Origin: Isoperla grammatica
Lineage: Eukaryota; Arthropoda; Insecta; Plecoptera; Perlodidae
Direction: 5' to 3'
Length of the DNA stretch: 64,000 nucleotides
Assembly (NCBI GenBank): GCA_945910005.1
Contig: OX246745.1
Span: 9,134,545 to 9,198,544 of the forward strand
Part shown: in pieces, positions 1 to 10,334 of the stretch
Numbering within the stretch: the stretch's first letter is position 1
Layout: the number at the start of each line of letters is the position of its first letter
Made by a program: the position numbers and the translations under genes
The notes under the pieces: generated by a model
The model's input: only the letters and a program-made list of their open reading frames with translations
Database searches by the model: none
Told to the model about the DNA's origin: nothing

Positions 1-18
1 AGAAATAACGAAAACAAC

Positions 19-3000
19 ATGAACTACGAGAACTTATTCTACGCCAGTTCAATCCCACGTACCGCCAACATGTCTTGGCCTAGAGCTAGGTGAGTCAATT
101 TGTTACATTAGTCCTAAGCCTAGGCCTAGGCTAGGCTTATACTTTTCTATTCTGTACCGATGTTGATGAAACTAGGATGTTGTTCTACGAATGTTGGATG
201 GCGATCTGTAAATCAGTAATGTATAATATGTAGTAAAACAACAGCTGTGCTTCTGTGATCGCTCGTTAATCTGCCCAAGGTAGGCCTAGGCTATAGGCTA
301 GGCCTAGGCATAACCCCAATGTTGTGTCAATTAGGTTATGCCTACGCTAGACCTAGGCTTCACGTAGGCCTGAGCCTAGGGCGAGTTATAAATTTATGCT
401 AGGCCTAGGCTAGGCTACTCTATCTAAGTAAGAATAACAAGTTGGTTCATTCCCACATTTTGCGATGCGTCATTAAAGGTGGGCCTATCATTAAAGAGCA
501 ATCATAAACTAGGCATATGGTACAAATTAGGCCTAGGTCTAGGCCTACCAAATTAGATCGTATGTCATTTCTCATTAAACGAGCGAAGCGAGCGTTTCTA
601 TCTGGCCTTTATGGCACTTCGTTCTGTTTTTTTTTTTTTTATGTCTGTCGATAGCGGTTGAACGGAAACTCCGATCAACCTGAAATTTGAACCATTCACA
701 AGCCTCAATGAGAATTAAAGGTGTATAGTTTTGAGGTAAAATCGCTCGAATAGTTACAAAGTTACACCATAGTTATTGCAAAATATTTTTCTGAAACAAA
801 ATAGCGGCAAAATGTGAGATAGCCATATTTTTGTACAGATTTTTCCGGCCATGAATATGTTTATTTTATGGCGACCTGATAAATATTGGCAAAGTTACAC
901 AAAAGTTACTCGAAAATATTTTTCTGAAATACAGTAACAGCAAAATATGAGGTGGCTACCTTATAGTAAAGTTTTGTCCGGTCACGAATATACTAATATA
1001 AACGCGATCTGATACGTATTTGAGGCATAAATTACATTTCAAATGCTGTCAATAACTGTTAGTTACGGTGGCGGACCGCGGCGAAAACACTAGACAAAAT
1101 GACAACGAAAATTCTTAGCAACGCACATTGCACTGCATTCAACAATATTTTGAATTATAATAGCTATGGAAATTATAAAAAAATTTGCAATGTGCATTCT
1201 TGAATTGTTGTTTATTGTTGTTTTTATTAGCTTTGAGATCTTTTCGCCAGAACGTTCGTAGATATGGACGCGCTCACTTATCAACGCGTCAAACAGAGCG
1301 TTTTCCTAGTTATATACATGCCTATTAGCTATAATAATAAGCAGCCCTATGCAAGTTCACAGGAGCAAGACACGAGTAGGCCTAGTGTAAAAATCATTGA
1401 AAAGATAAAACAAAAGTTTCAGATCGAGAGAGATTCAAGAATGAGCCTGTCTCCAGCACATATTAGCTGGGTTATAGTACCTAAATACAGCTGTTGTTTC
1501 AGGTGCTGTGAGGCCGAGCCTGTCTCCAGCACATTGTGTATCTCAGCGACAAATCAGCTGGGTTATAGTACCTAAATACAGCTGTTGTTTCAGGTGCTGT
1601 GAGGCCGAGCCTGTCTGCAGCACATTGTGTCTCTGCACGCGACATATCAGCTGGGTTATAGTACCTAAATACAGCTGTTGTTTCAGGTGCTGTGAGGCCG
1701 AGCCTGTCTCCAGCACATTGTGTATCTCAGCGACATATCAGCTGGGTTATTGTACCTAAATACAGCTGTTGTTTCAGGTGCTGCGAGGCCGAGCCTGTCT
1801 CCAGCACATTGTGTATCTCAGCGACAAATCAGCTGGGTTCTAGTACCTAAATACAGCTGTTGTTTCAGGTGCTGTGAGGCCGAACCAGTCTCCAGCACAT
1901 TGTGTATCTCAGCGACATATCAGCTGGGTTATAGTACCTAAATACAGCTGTTGTTTCAGGTGCTGTGAGGCCGAACCAGTCTCCAGCACATTGTGTATCT
2001 CAGCGACATATCAGCTGGGTTATAGTACCTAAATACAGCTGTTGTTTCAGGTGCTGTGAGACCGAGCCTGTCTCCAGCACATTGTGCATCTCAGCGACAT
2101 ATCAGCTGGGTTATAGTACCTAAATACAGCTGTTGTTTTCAGGTACTGTGAGGCCGAGCCTGTCTCTAGCACATTGTGTATCTCAGCGACATATCAGCTG
2201 GGTTATAGTACCTAAATACAGCTGTTGTTTTCAGGTACTGTGAGGCCGAGCCTGTCTCCAGCACATTGTGTATCTCAGCGACATATCAGCTGGGTTATAG
2301 TACCTAAATACAGCTGTTGTTTCAGGTGCTGTGAGGCCGAGCCTGTCTGCAGCACATTGTGTCTCTGCACGCGACATATCAGCTGGGTTATAGTACCTAA
2401 ATACAGCTGTTTTTTCAGGTGCTGTGAGGCCGAGCCTGTCTCCAGCACATTGTGTGTCTCAGCGACATATCAGCTGGGTTATAGTACCTAAATACAGCTG
2501 TTGTTTCAGGTGCTGTGAGGCCGAGCCTGTCTCCAGCACATTGTGTATCTCAGCGACATATCAGCTGGGTTATAGTACCTAAATACAGCTGTTGTTTCAG
2601 GTGCTGTGAGGCCGAGCCTGTCTCCAGTACATTGTGTATCTCAGCGACATATCAGCTGGGTTATTGTACCTAAATACAGCTGTTGTTTCAGGTGCTGTGA
2701 GGCCGAGCCTGTCTCCAGCACATTGTGTATCTCAGCGACAAATCAGCTGGGTTATAGTACCTAAATACAGCTGTTGTTTCAGGTGCTGTGAGGCCGAGCC
2801 TGTCTCCAGCACATTGTGTATCTCAGCGACACATCAGCTGGGTTATAGTACCTAAATACAGCTGTTGTTTCAGGTGCTGTGAGGCCGAGCCTGTCTCCAG
2901 CACATTGTGTATCTCAGCGACAAATCAGCTGGGTTATAGTACCTAAATACAGATGTTGTTTTCAGGTACTGTGAGGCCGAGCCTGTCTCCAGCACATTGT

Positions 3001-4848
3001 GTATCTCAGCGACAAATCAGCTGGGTTATAGTACCTAAATACAGCTGTTGTTTCAGGTGCTGTGAGGCCGAGCCTGTCTCCAGCACATTGTGTATCTCAG
3101 CGACATATCAGCTGGGTTATAGTACCTAAATACAGCTGTTGTTTCAGGTGCTGTGAGGCCGAGCCTGTCTCCAGCACATTGTGTATCTCAGCGACAAATC
3201 AGCTGGGTTATAGTACCTAAATACAGCTGTTGTTTCAGGTACTGTGAGGCCGAGCCTTTCTCCAGCACATTGTGTATCTCAGCGACATATCAGCTGGGTT
3301 ATAGTACCTAAATACAGCTGTTGTTTTCAGGTACTGTGAGACCGAGCCTGTCTCTAGCACATTGTGTATCTCAGCGACATATCAGCTGGGTTATAGTACC
3401 TAAATACAGCTGTTGTTTTCAGGTACTGTGAGGCTGAGCCTGTCTCTAGCACATTGTGTATCTCAGCGACATATCAGCTGGGTTATAGTACCTAAATACA
3501 GCTGTTGTTTTCAGGTACTGTGAGGCCGAGCCTGTCTCTAGCACATTGTGTATCTCATCGACATATCAGCTGGGTTATAGTACCTAAATACAGCTGTTGT
3601 TTTCAGGTACTGTGAGGCCGAGCCTGTCTCCAGCACATTGTGTATCTCAGCGACATATCAGCTGGGTTATAGTACCTAAATACAGCTGTTGTTTTCAGGT
3701 GCTGTGAGGCCGAGCCGGTCTCCAGCACATTGTGCATCTCAGCGACAAATCAGCTGGGTTATAGTACCTAAATACAGCTGTTGTTTCAGGTACTGTGAGG
3801 CCGAGCCTTTCTCCAGCACATTGTGTATCTCAGCGACATATCAGCTGGGTTATAGTACCTAAATACAGCTGTTGTTTCAGGTGCTGTGAGGCCGAGCCTG
3901 TCTGCAGCACATTGTGTCTCTGCACGCGACATATCAGCTGGGTTATAGTACCTAAATACAGCTGTTGTTTTCAGGTGCTGTGAGGCCGAGCCTGTCTCCA
4001 GCACATTGTTTTTGCACGCGACACATCAGCTGGGTTATAGTACCTAAATACAGCTGTTGTTTCAGGTGCTGTGAGGCCGAGCCTGTCTCCAGCACATTGT
4101 GTATCTCAGCGACATATCAGTTGGGTTATATAGTACCTAAATACAGCTGTTGTTTTCAGGTACTGTGAGGCCGAGCCTGTCTCTAGCACATTGTGTATCT
4201 CAGCGACATATCAGCTGGGTTATAGTACCTAAATACAGCTGTTGTTTCAGGTACTGCGCAGCCGAGCCTAGCAGCTCCAGTTCCTCTGACTCTTTTTCGT
4301 CCGACGAGAACGTCAATGTATTATACGCGGCGCAATTGAACAGAAACGCAACTCCCATGGGGCAAGGACCCAGTTCCTGTTCGCGGCAATCGAACAGGAA
4401 CTACGTTATGGATTGTTTATGCCTTGATGTGGTGAATCGCCTCTCGAGCTCGGCTCTCTTTCCCGGCAAATGTTTTTCGGAAGGTGACCATGGCACGGCT
4501 CGTGAAACTTCCGCTTTCTGGCCATGCCCCCAACAGGGGCTCTACTACTACAATATGCCACGGTTTCAAAGGGTGGCATTGGATATGTCATCACTGAATA
4601 TTGGATCGCAAGAATCAGTGATTTCTTACAGCAAGCGCTTGCGGGAAGCGGTCGCTAGGAGCCGCCAGGGCCGAGCTGTGAGAGTGGCCGCCAATGCCAT
4701 GGCGGCCGCACGAAGCTACGTAGTCAAGGCGACTCGGCCACAGATCCAGCGCGACAACAGTTCCGACTCAGACACCTCGGTCACCTTGCTGTTTAAGAAA
4801 AAAGAAGCGACTCTGGGCGAAGCGTATGAAACCAGTGATTCGGAATAA
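19..4848 (+). CDS. two-exon orphan gene, serine-rich 222-aa protein
   Basis: Exon 1 codes from ATG at 19 to 89 and ends in a consensus donor (AG|GTGAGT). Exon 2 runs from 4251, after TTGTTTCAG, to TAA at 4846-4848. The donor leaves two bases (AG) and the acceptor supplies G, so the frame is kept and gives 222 residues. The protein starts MNYENLFYASS, has a Ser/Asp tract just after the junction (SSSSSSDSFSSDE), an Arg/Ala-rich basic stretch (KRLREAVARSRQGRAVRVAANA) and an acidic C-terminus (ETSDSE) with casein-kinase-2-like sites. I see no signal peptide, membrane segment or known domain and do not recognise a family. Exon 2 coding sequence is clearly richer in G+C than its surroundings, and an AATAAA follows at 4927. 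The gene could start further upstream, outside the window. The pairing of the two exons is inferred from phase and splice consensus; cDNA is not available. Confidence 0.55.
90..1441 (+). other. 5' part of the orphan gene's intron, repeat-like
   Basis: Positions 110-550 are studded with TAGGCCTA/CCTAGG palindromes. Positions 580-1060 look like an old mobile element: a segment with TTTTTCTGAAA and GCAAAATRTGAG occurs twice about 125 bp apart (near 785 and 923). An open frame at 1264-1440 runs into the tandem array, but it has no visible splice acceptor or homology, so I do not call it coding. Confidence 0.4.
1442..4250 (+). repeat. 91-bp tandem array (~31 copies) carrying a 3' splice site in each unit
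   Basis: The monomer is 91 bp, with some 92-bp copies caused by TTTTCAG versus TTTCAG. Each unit contains CCTAAATACAGCTGTTGTTTCAG followed by GTGCTGTGAGGCCGAGCCT. That is the same acceptor and the same first ~20 exonic bases as the true exon 2 junction at 4250/4251 (GTACTGCGCAGCCGAGCCT). The array therefore appears to have grown by duplication of the intron/exon boundary. Sub-variants with CTGCAGCACATTGTGTCTCTGCACGCG recur near 1616, 2347 and 3904, hinting at higher-order repeat blocks. In the gene's phase each unit reaches TAA within the unit (AGT ACC TAA). Confidence 0.9.
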
Positions 4849-4926
4849 CAGTCTTGTTAACACATCAAAATTTGCCATTGCCAATAATTTTTCGATATTT
4901 CATTTACATGATCTAACCTGAAGCTC

Positions 4927-4932
4927 AATAAA
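4927..4932 (+). terminator. poly(A) signal of the orphan gene
   Basis: AATAAA lies 79 bases after the stop codon and is followed about 20 bases later by a T/G-rich stretch (TGTGTTTTGC), as expected for a cleavage site near 4950. This supports exon 2 being terminal. Confidence 0.6.
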
Positions 4933-5353
4933 AGGCCTAATTCCTATACGTGTGTTTTGCTCATTTCGTGACGCCCACGCCCATATTATCTGAAGTCACC
5001 GGCAACTTTGAGACAACCTGTACTCCCCTGTACCTGTACAGTCTATATCGACTGTACAGCTAGTTGGGATGGTAAATCATTTGAAATACAGCTATACTAT
5101 AGGCCTACTAACCAATTATCCCCATAGTCAATTAGTTGTCAAACGATCTGAGTTTAGACTCTTGTTTAATTTCATGGTCATTAATGATCCGCTAATCTGA
5201 AACCGATTTAACTCTTTACTGGTGGGTGATTCCTGCATTGGCGGACATTACACTGTGTTCAAAATTGATTCATTGTTCATCCTGTTTGTCTCCAGTGGCG
5301 CCCCTAAGATAATGGTGAATAAAAGAAATAATTTTAATTTTAAAAATAATAAC

Positions 5354-5356
<3 letters not shown>

Positions 5357-5442
<86 letters not shown>
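5357..5442 (+). repeat. (AAT)n microsatellite
   Basis: A nearly pure AAT trinucleotide tract of about 86 bp. Confidence 0.95.
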
Positions 5443-5445
<3 letters not shown>

Positions 5446-5649
5446 TAATAATAACAAACAAATCGGCCACGACCGTACATATAGCATCTAAAGTTGGTTT
5501 AGGAGAAATAATATAAACACTGATATAGTTAAATTAGTTGTAAGTAGAGTTTAATAAGGTAAGCAATACTTGACATTTATGTCCGTACAACATGTTTCCG
5601 CCAGTTTTTACCGAGTTTATACTTTATATTTATTGCAACAATCAAATAA

Positions 5650-5683
5650 TAGTAATAAAATAATAATAATAATAATAATAATG

Positions 5684-5738
<55 letters not shown>

Positions 5739-5748
5739 TAATAATAAC

Positions 5749-5793
<45 letters not shown>
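5650..5793 (+). repeat. (AAT)n microsatellite
   Basis: A second AAT tract with a few interruptions (GATAAT, AAAAATAAT, AACAAT). A short AT-rich relative follows at 5848-5895. The flanking phrases CATGTT...CGCCAGTTTT...ACCGAG occur on both sides (5590 and 5797), suggesting a local duplication around the microsatellite. Confidence 0.9.
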
Positions 5794-5795
<2 letters not shown>

Positions 5796-6611
5796 AACAT
5801 GTTAACGCCAGTTTTGACCGAGATTTTATGTTTGTGAACATTCAATAAAATAATAATAATATTTTAATAATAATAATATTGATAATTATAATAATACCAG
5901 CCCTTCGTCTCGATTATCCAAGTTGCAAATATATGGGACGTGAAACCCAAATATCACCATCAATAACAGCATAGCGGCGGGAGTAGGCTGGTGTTCCGTT
6001 GCGAGAAACCCACACAAATTGAATATGATAATTTTTTCATATTCGAAAGGTAAAACCACAGGTAAATGTAATTAAAATATATCATCTTTTAATGATTCTT
6101 TTTATAATTATATTTATTTGTATTATCTACCTACTGTACTCGGTGGGTTTCGGTAGGGATCATATAACCTAATTTTATTATGTGCCTCGTTGTTACATGA
6201 AGGCTCAAAATCCCGGTTTCCAATAACAAAATAATCTATAGATCTAAATCGATTTAGGAGCATAAAGACAAAAGAAGCTTGAACCGGAGCAGAGAAATAA
6301 ATACCATTGAGTAAGTTAGTGTTGATATACTGATGACGACGTTGACACTGTAAAACACTAGCGAACATGGTCTTTTCAGGGGCCAAGTAATTATTCAATA
6401 AGTTAATTAATGTTGGCCGTGTCGTCTTGGGGAGTGCGCTTGATATTCCGGTACGTAACAATTGTGAGTTCCGGCCGGCCGGGATGAGCTCAATGAGTTA
6501 AATAGCACGCTTCCTCCTCCGCGCAGCGCAGGGGACAGTAAGGAATATATCCACTAGCGAAACTGGACCAATTTTATAGCAGCCTCTCAGCTATAAGGTC
6601 TTATCTCTGCC

Positions 6612-7467
6612 GGGGCCTTGCCTTAGTGTGAACGGCTCCATACAGGGCCTTGCCTTAGTGTGAACGGCTCCATACAGGGCCTTGCCTTAGTGTGAACGGC
6701 CCCACACCTGGCCTTGCTTTAGTGTGAACGGCTCCACACAGGGCCTTGCCTTAGTGTGAACGGCTCCACACAGCACTCGGCGGGGCCTTGCCTTAGTGTA
6801 AACGGCTCCACACAGGGCCTTGCCTTAGTGTGAACGGCTCCACACAGCACTCGGCGGGGCCTTGCCTTAGTGTGAACGGCTCCACACAGGGCCTTGCCTT
6901 AGTGTGAACGGCTCCACACAGGGCCTTCCTTTAGTGTGAACGGCTCCACACAGGGCCTTGCTTTAGTGTGAGCGGCTCCACACCTGGCCTTGCCTTAGTG
7001 TGAACGGCTCCACACAGGGCCTTGCCTTAGTGTGAACGGCTCCACACAGGGCCTTGCCTTAGTGTGAACGGCTCCACACGGGGCCTTGCCTTAGTGTGAA
7101 CGGCTCCACACAGGGCCTTGCCTTAGTGTGAACGGCTCCACACAGCACTCGGCGGGGCCTTGCCTTAGTGTGAACGGCTCCACACAGCACTCGGCGGGGC
7201 CTTGCCTTAGTGTGAACGGCTCCACGCAGCACTCGGCGGGGCCTTGCCTTAGTGTGAACGGCTCCACGCAGGGCCTTGCCTTAGTGTGAACGGCTCCACA
7301 CAGCACTCGGCGGGGCCTTGCCTTAGTGTGAACGGCTCCACGCAGGGCCTTGCCTTAGTTAGTGTGAACGGCTCCACACAGCACTCGGCGGGGCCTTGCC
7401 TTAGTGTGAACGGCTCCACGCAGGGCCTTGCCTTAGTGTGAACGGCTCCACACAGCACTCGGCGGGG
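6612..7467 (+). repeat. 32-bp tandem array with 41-bp variant units (~24 copies)
   Basis: The basic unit is GGGCCTTGCCTTAGTGTGAACGGCTCCACACA (32 bp). A subset carries an extra GCACTCGGC, making 41 bp, and the two forms alternate irregularly. The apparent minus-strand proteins rich in VEPFTLRQGP arise from this array. It is a GC-rich minisatellite. Confidence 0.95.
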
Positions 7468-8910
7468 GTGCCACAGAGATGGACGCACAACTTGGTACAA
7501 TTAATAGCATCCTGCAAGCCGGAACGCGGCAGGAAATGCGTAATCTGTTTTCTATGAGAAAATTGTTGTTGTTTTTAGTGATGGTTGGTGTCATAATAGG
7601 GCCAGAGAACGGTCAGCTATACCATTTATTTGTATACAGCTGTTCATAAGCCGTATGTAAAATACATAACACCTTAACATAGTTATGAATTAAAATAATA
7701 GTATTTAGCGCTACAACAATGCCGATATACTTGTTAAGTTGCAATTCGATCGCAAGACTGGCATCACCATAGAGACAAGAGCTTTTCTATAGGGCCTAAA
7801 CCTTATAAAAAAATTAAATAACTATATTTGAATGTTGGCTAACCATGTTATAAACCGTAATTTTGATTTTGATTTTATCGATCTTACATATTTTATGTAT
7901 TTCGATGTTTCGTAGTAAAAGTTGTGCTTCCCACTTCCTTTTCCTACATAATAGTGGACTTTTACTTATTATTATCATATCCACTCTTAAAAACATTTTC
8001 GAAACAATATATTTCCAAACAAAATACGTTTTATATTTGGCTTGTATGAATATTTGTACGTAGCTCGAACAAATTAATTTTATTTCATAAGGACAATGCA
8101 GGCAACACCCAAAATCACATTTATTTATTTTGTTTTATATCTAAAAATTTTTAATTACATTGTTTATATTCTTATTAATTTCAAAGGCCATAATAAGGAA
8201 TGTAACTTGCACATCACGATACACATAATATCTATGTTCTTATGGATGCATCACCATTCCATTGACCGTAGTTAAATATATAGGCCTAATACAGCTCTCA
8301 ACTTTGTACGTTATTTCTGAGAAGACTTCTGCTTTCAACAATGTAGTGCGGATGAAATCATATCTTCCACATAAGTGACCAAATGCGGTATGATTTGTAT
8401 GTGTACGTTCTCCAATGCTCCTAAGAATGAAACGATGCTTTGCCAAGGTGGGAAATTTTGTAAAAACACTTTTGTATAGTATTTTAATTTAAATTAAAAT
8501 GAAACACATTACACATACATTGAATACTAATTCGAGAATTACAAGCCAATAAAATGTATTCGATCCATTGAATTCTTTATATCAGCATGTAGAGAATAAC
8601 AAGCCAATACACGATTTTCAGAATTGATCTAGAATGCCGTGATTACTTCTATCTAAGGCTCCTTGATAGATCAATGAGAACAATGCTCAACAATAACAAC
8701 TAGTTTTGAAATGTTATGTTAAGGTGCATTTTTAATTCTTGTGGATTATTGTCATTAAAGATCAAGACAGCCCTGATAAATTGTATCTAAGGGTCTTAGA
8801 TCAATTCTGAAAAATGCCTATAAAATGTATTCGTTCCCATTGAATTTCTTATATCAACCTTGTAGAATGTAGAGTATGCTATTCACAACAATCAACAACC
8901 AATGACCAAG
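7468..8910. other. intergenic, no gene seen
   Basis: AT-rich. A roughly 50-bp phrase (AAAATGTATTCG...CCATTGAATT...CTTATATCA) occurs at about 8550 and again at 8820. Inverted copies of TTAGATCAATTCTGAAAA-like sequence lie at 8612 and 8797, so 8540-8880 is probably a degenerate transposon. Nothing is coding. Confidence 0.5.
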
Positions 8911-9590
8911 AAACGGGGTGGCGTGTTAGGGACCGTCCATAAATGATGTCACATAATTTTTTACCGAATTCGACCCCCCCCCCCCCTCCCCCCTTTAATG
9001 ATGTCACAAACAAGTAATTTACTGCCCCCCCCCGACATGCCAACAAATTGCGGGATTATTTGAAAAATGTAAAATACTGAAAAAGAATCTGCACTAAAAA
9101 ATTGCATTATATGCAGTGCATGCATGGAACGCACAGAAAGACTGACCCCTACCCCCAAATAGTGTGATATCAATTATGGACGGCCCCTTAGTTCAACTGA
9201 TGATCTGGGTTCGAGTCCCGATCTGGCAAGCTGTTGTTACAGGATTGGGTAAAACGTGAGATGCCCGCGGAGGACGCGTGGGGGGTAGGGTGGGAGTACC
9301 AGGGGGGGGGGGGGGGGGGAGACGCACGCGAGTGACAGTAGTTACTGTCGAACTGCGCACAGAGGACCAACCAGAAGACAGTTAACCTGTGGATGGCTCG
9401 ACTGTCGAGTGGGTCAACGCAGTCACTATACGTCCTAAGGTGCAACTCTGCAGACTTGGCATCTAGATTCCGGCCGGGAGCGACAATTAATGGGGTAAGT
9501 TTGATTTTACTTAAAAATTTTACACGAGAAGCGGACAAAAATTATTTTACAACTCAACAATTAATAAAATAAAAATAAAAAAAAATATAT
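8911..9590 (+). mobile_element. tRNA-derived SINE, split by the MITE at 8929-9187
   Basis: Removing the MITE and one TTA copy joins GGGGTGGCGTGTTA to GTTCAACTGATGATCTGGGTTCGAGTCCC. This gives an A-box-like TGGCGTGTTAGTTCAA followed by a B box (GGTTCGAGTCC) at RNA polymerase III spacing. The body runs to an A-rich AATAAAATAAAAAT tail near 9560-9590, and a G run sits at about 9301. SINE identity is inferred from head and tail structure. Confidence 0.55.
8929..9187. mobile_element. MITE with GGGnCCGTCC termini and TTA target duplication
   Basis: The ends are GGGACCGTCCATAAATGATG (left) and the complement of GGGGCCGTCCATAATTGATA (right). They are flanked by TTA on both sides (8926-8928 and 9188-9190). 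A 3-bp TTA duplication fits the PIF/Harbinger target preference, but the family assignment is inference. It contains poly-C runs near 8977 and 9025 and has no transposase. Confidence 0.75.
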
Positions 9591-9649
9591 GAAAATTAAA
9601 GACACAATACAGTAGTATATTATCTGAGGTCGTCCATGTGGATAGGGGA

Positions 9650-9932
9650 ATGATTAATTGTAATTTTTCGTAGGAATACCCATTATAGGGTGCACACCAG
9701 TTTTACCGGATGTGCCCCTCTTCAGGTGACTGACTAGGTTATTTTAGGGTGTTTAGATAGTTGTAAAGGAATATCCGATGGCTGTTAGTAGGACTTAGTC
9801 CCAGCATTCGCCTTTACGACTGAGGAAAACCTCGGAAAAAAACTTCAGTCAGGACTGCCGGTGGCCGGAATCGAACCGGCGACCTCCCGAATTAGAGTCT
9901 CGCGTCTTACCGCTGAGCCACCTCTATCGGTG
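9650..9932 (-). mobile_element. tRNA-derived SINE
   Basis: Read on the minus strand, the head at about 9930 has an A box (GGTGGCTCAGCGG), and GCCGGTTCGATTCCGGC forms a perfect T arm. The 5' acceptor strand does not pair with the 3' CACCGGC, so this is not a working tRNA gene. The tRNA-unrelated body contains CCGAGGTTTTCCTCAGTCG and AAGGCGAATGCTGGGAC. The far boundary near 9650 is approximate. Confidence 0.65.
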
Positions 9933-10334
9933 AGGAATGATAGTTTATTTATGTATTATAGTTTTTCTACCACCGGCCGGCGGCCACTTTCTATTGGTAT
10001 CTATATTTAGCAACGGATAACAAATTGAACAAACATATTTCAAAGTAACATTTCATAAAATAAAACATAAATGCGATTTCATCGATAATTAAATTCACTT
10101 AGAAATTATAATTACCAAACTGCACAAAACTTACTTAGAAAAGACAGTATATAAAACGCAAAGAAGATATCTTGTAAGATATCTGATTCACCTAGGTCAT
10201 AATTAAGTAAAACAGCCACATTAATTCACTAATTCTTCGTCAAGTAAAATTATTTAACCAATTGAGTTAACAACGGATAAATATCAGCAAAACCATATAA
10301 CTCATTAGTATAGTAAACCAAATATTGCAGATGT

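Larger units (their letters stand above)
4975..6611. other. intergenic, microsatellite-rich
   Basis: Contains a short perfect hairpin (CTGTACAGTC...GACTGTACAG, about 5034-5060) and ATT/AAT microsatellites. The Asn-, Ile- and Leu-only open frames across the microsatellites are artefacts. No coding exon is recognised. Confidence 0.6.

Noticed and set aside
1508..4168. A series of 60-90 residue open frames with CCEAEPVSSTLC / RPSLSPAHC
   Set aside because: They are three frames of the 91-bp unit; 91 is not a multiple of 3 and each run ends at the same TAA.
1442..4250. 32-base GT...AG mini-introns (GTTATAGT...TTTCAG) between 59-base mini-exons in the array
   Set aside because: 32 bases is below any known spliceosomal minimum in animals and the donor (CTGG|GTTATA) is poor.
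4150..4250. Extension of the orphan exon upstream into the array (232-aa frame)
   Set aside because: The frame before 4251 is array sequence including the acceptor pyrimidine tract; the splice model from exon 1 explains the start better.
5222..5848. Poly-Asn, poly-Leu and poly-Ile proteins
   Set aside because: Pure translations of (AAT)n microsatellites.
7091..7500. VEPFTLRQGP repeat protein on minus strand
   Set aside because: Translation of the 32/41-bp minisatellite with frame changes between unit types.
9860..9932. Functional tRNA gene on the minus strand
   Set aside because: A and B boxes and the T arm are present but the acceptor stem does not pair and a SINE body follows.
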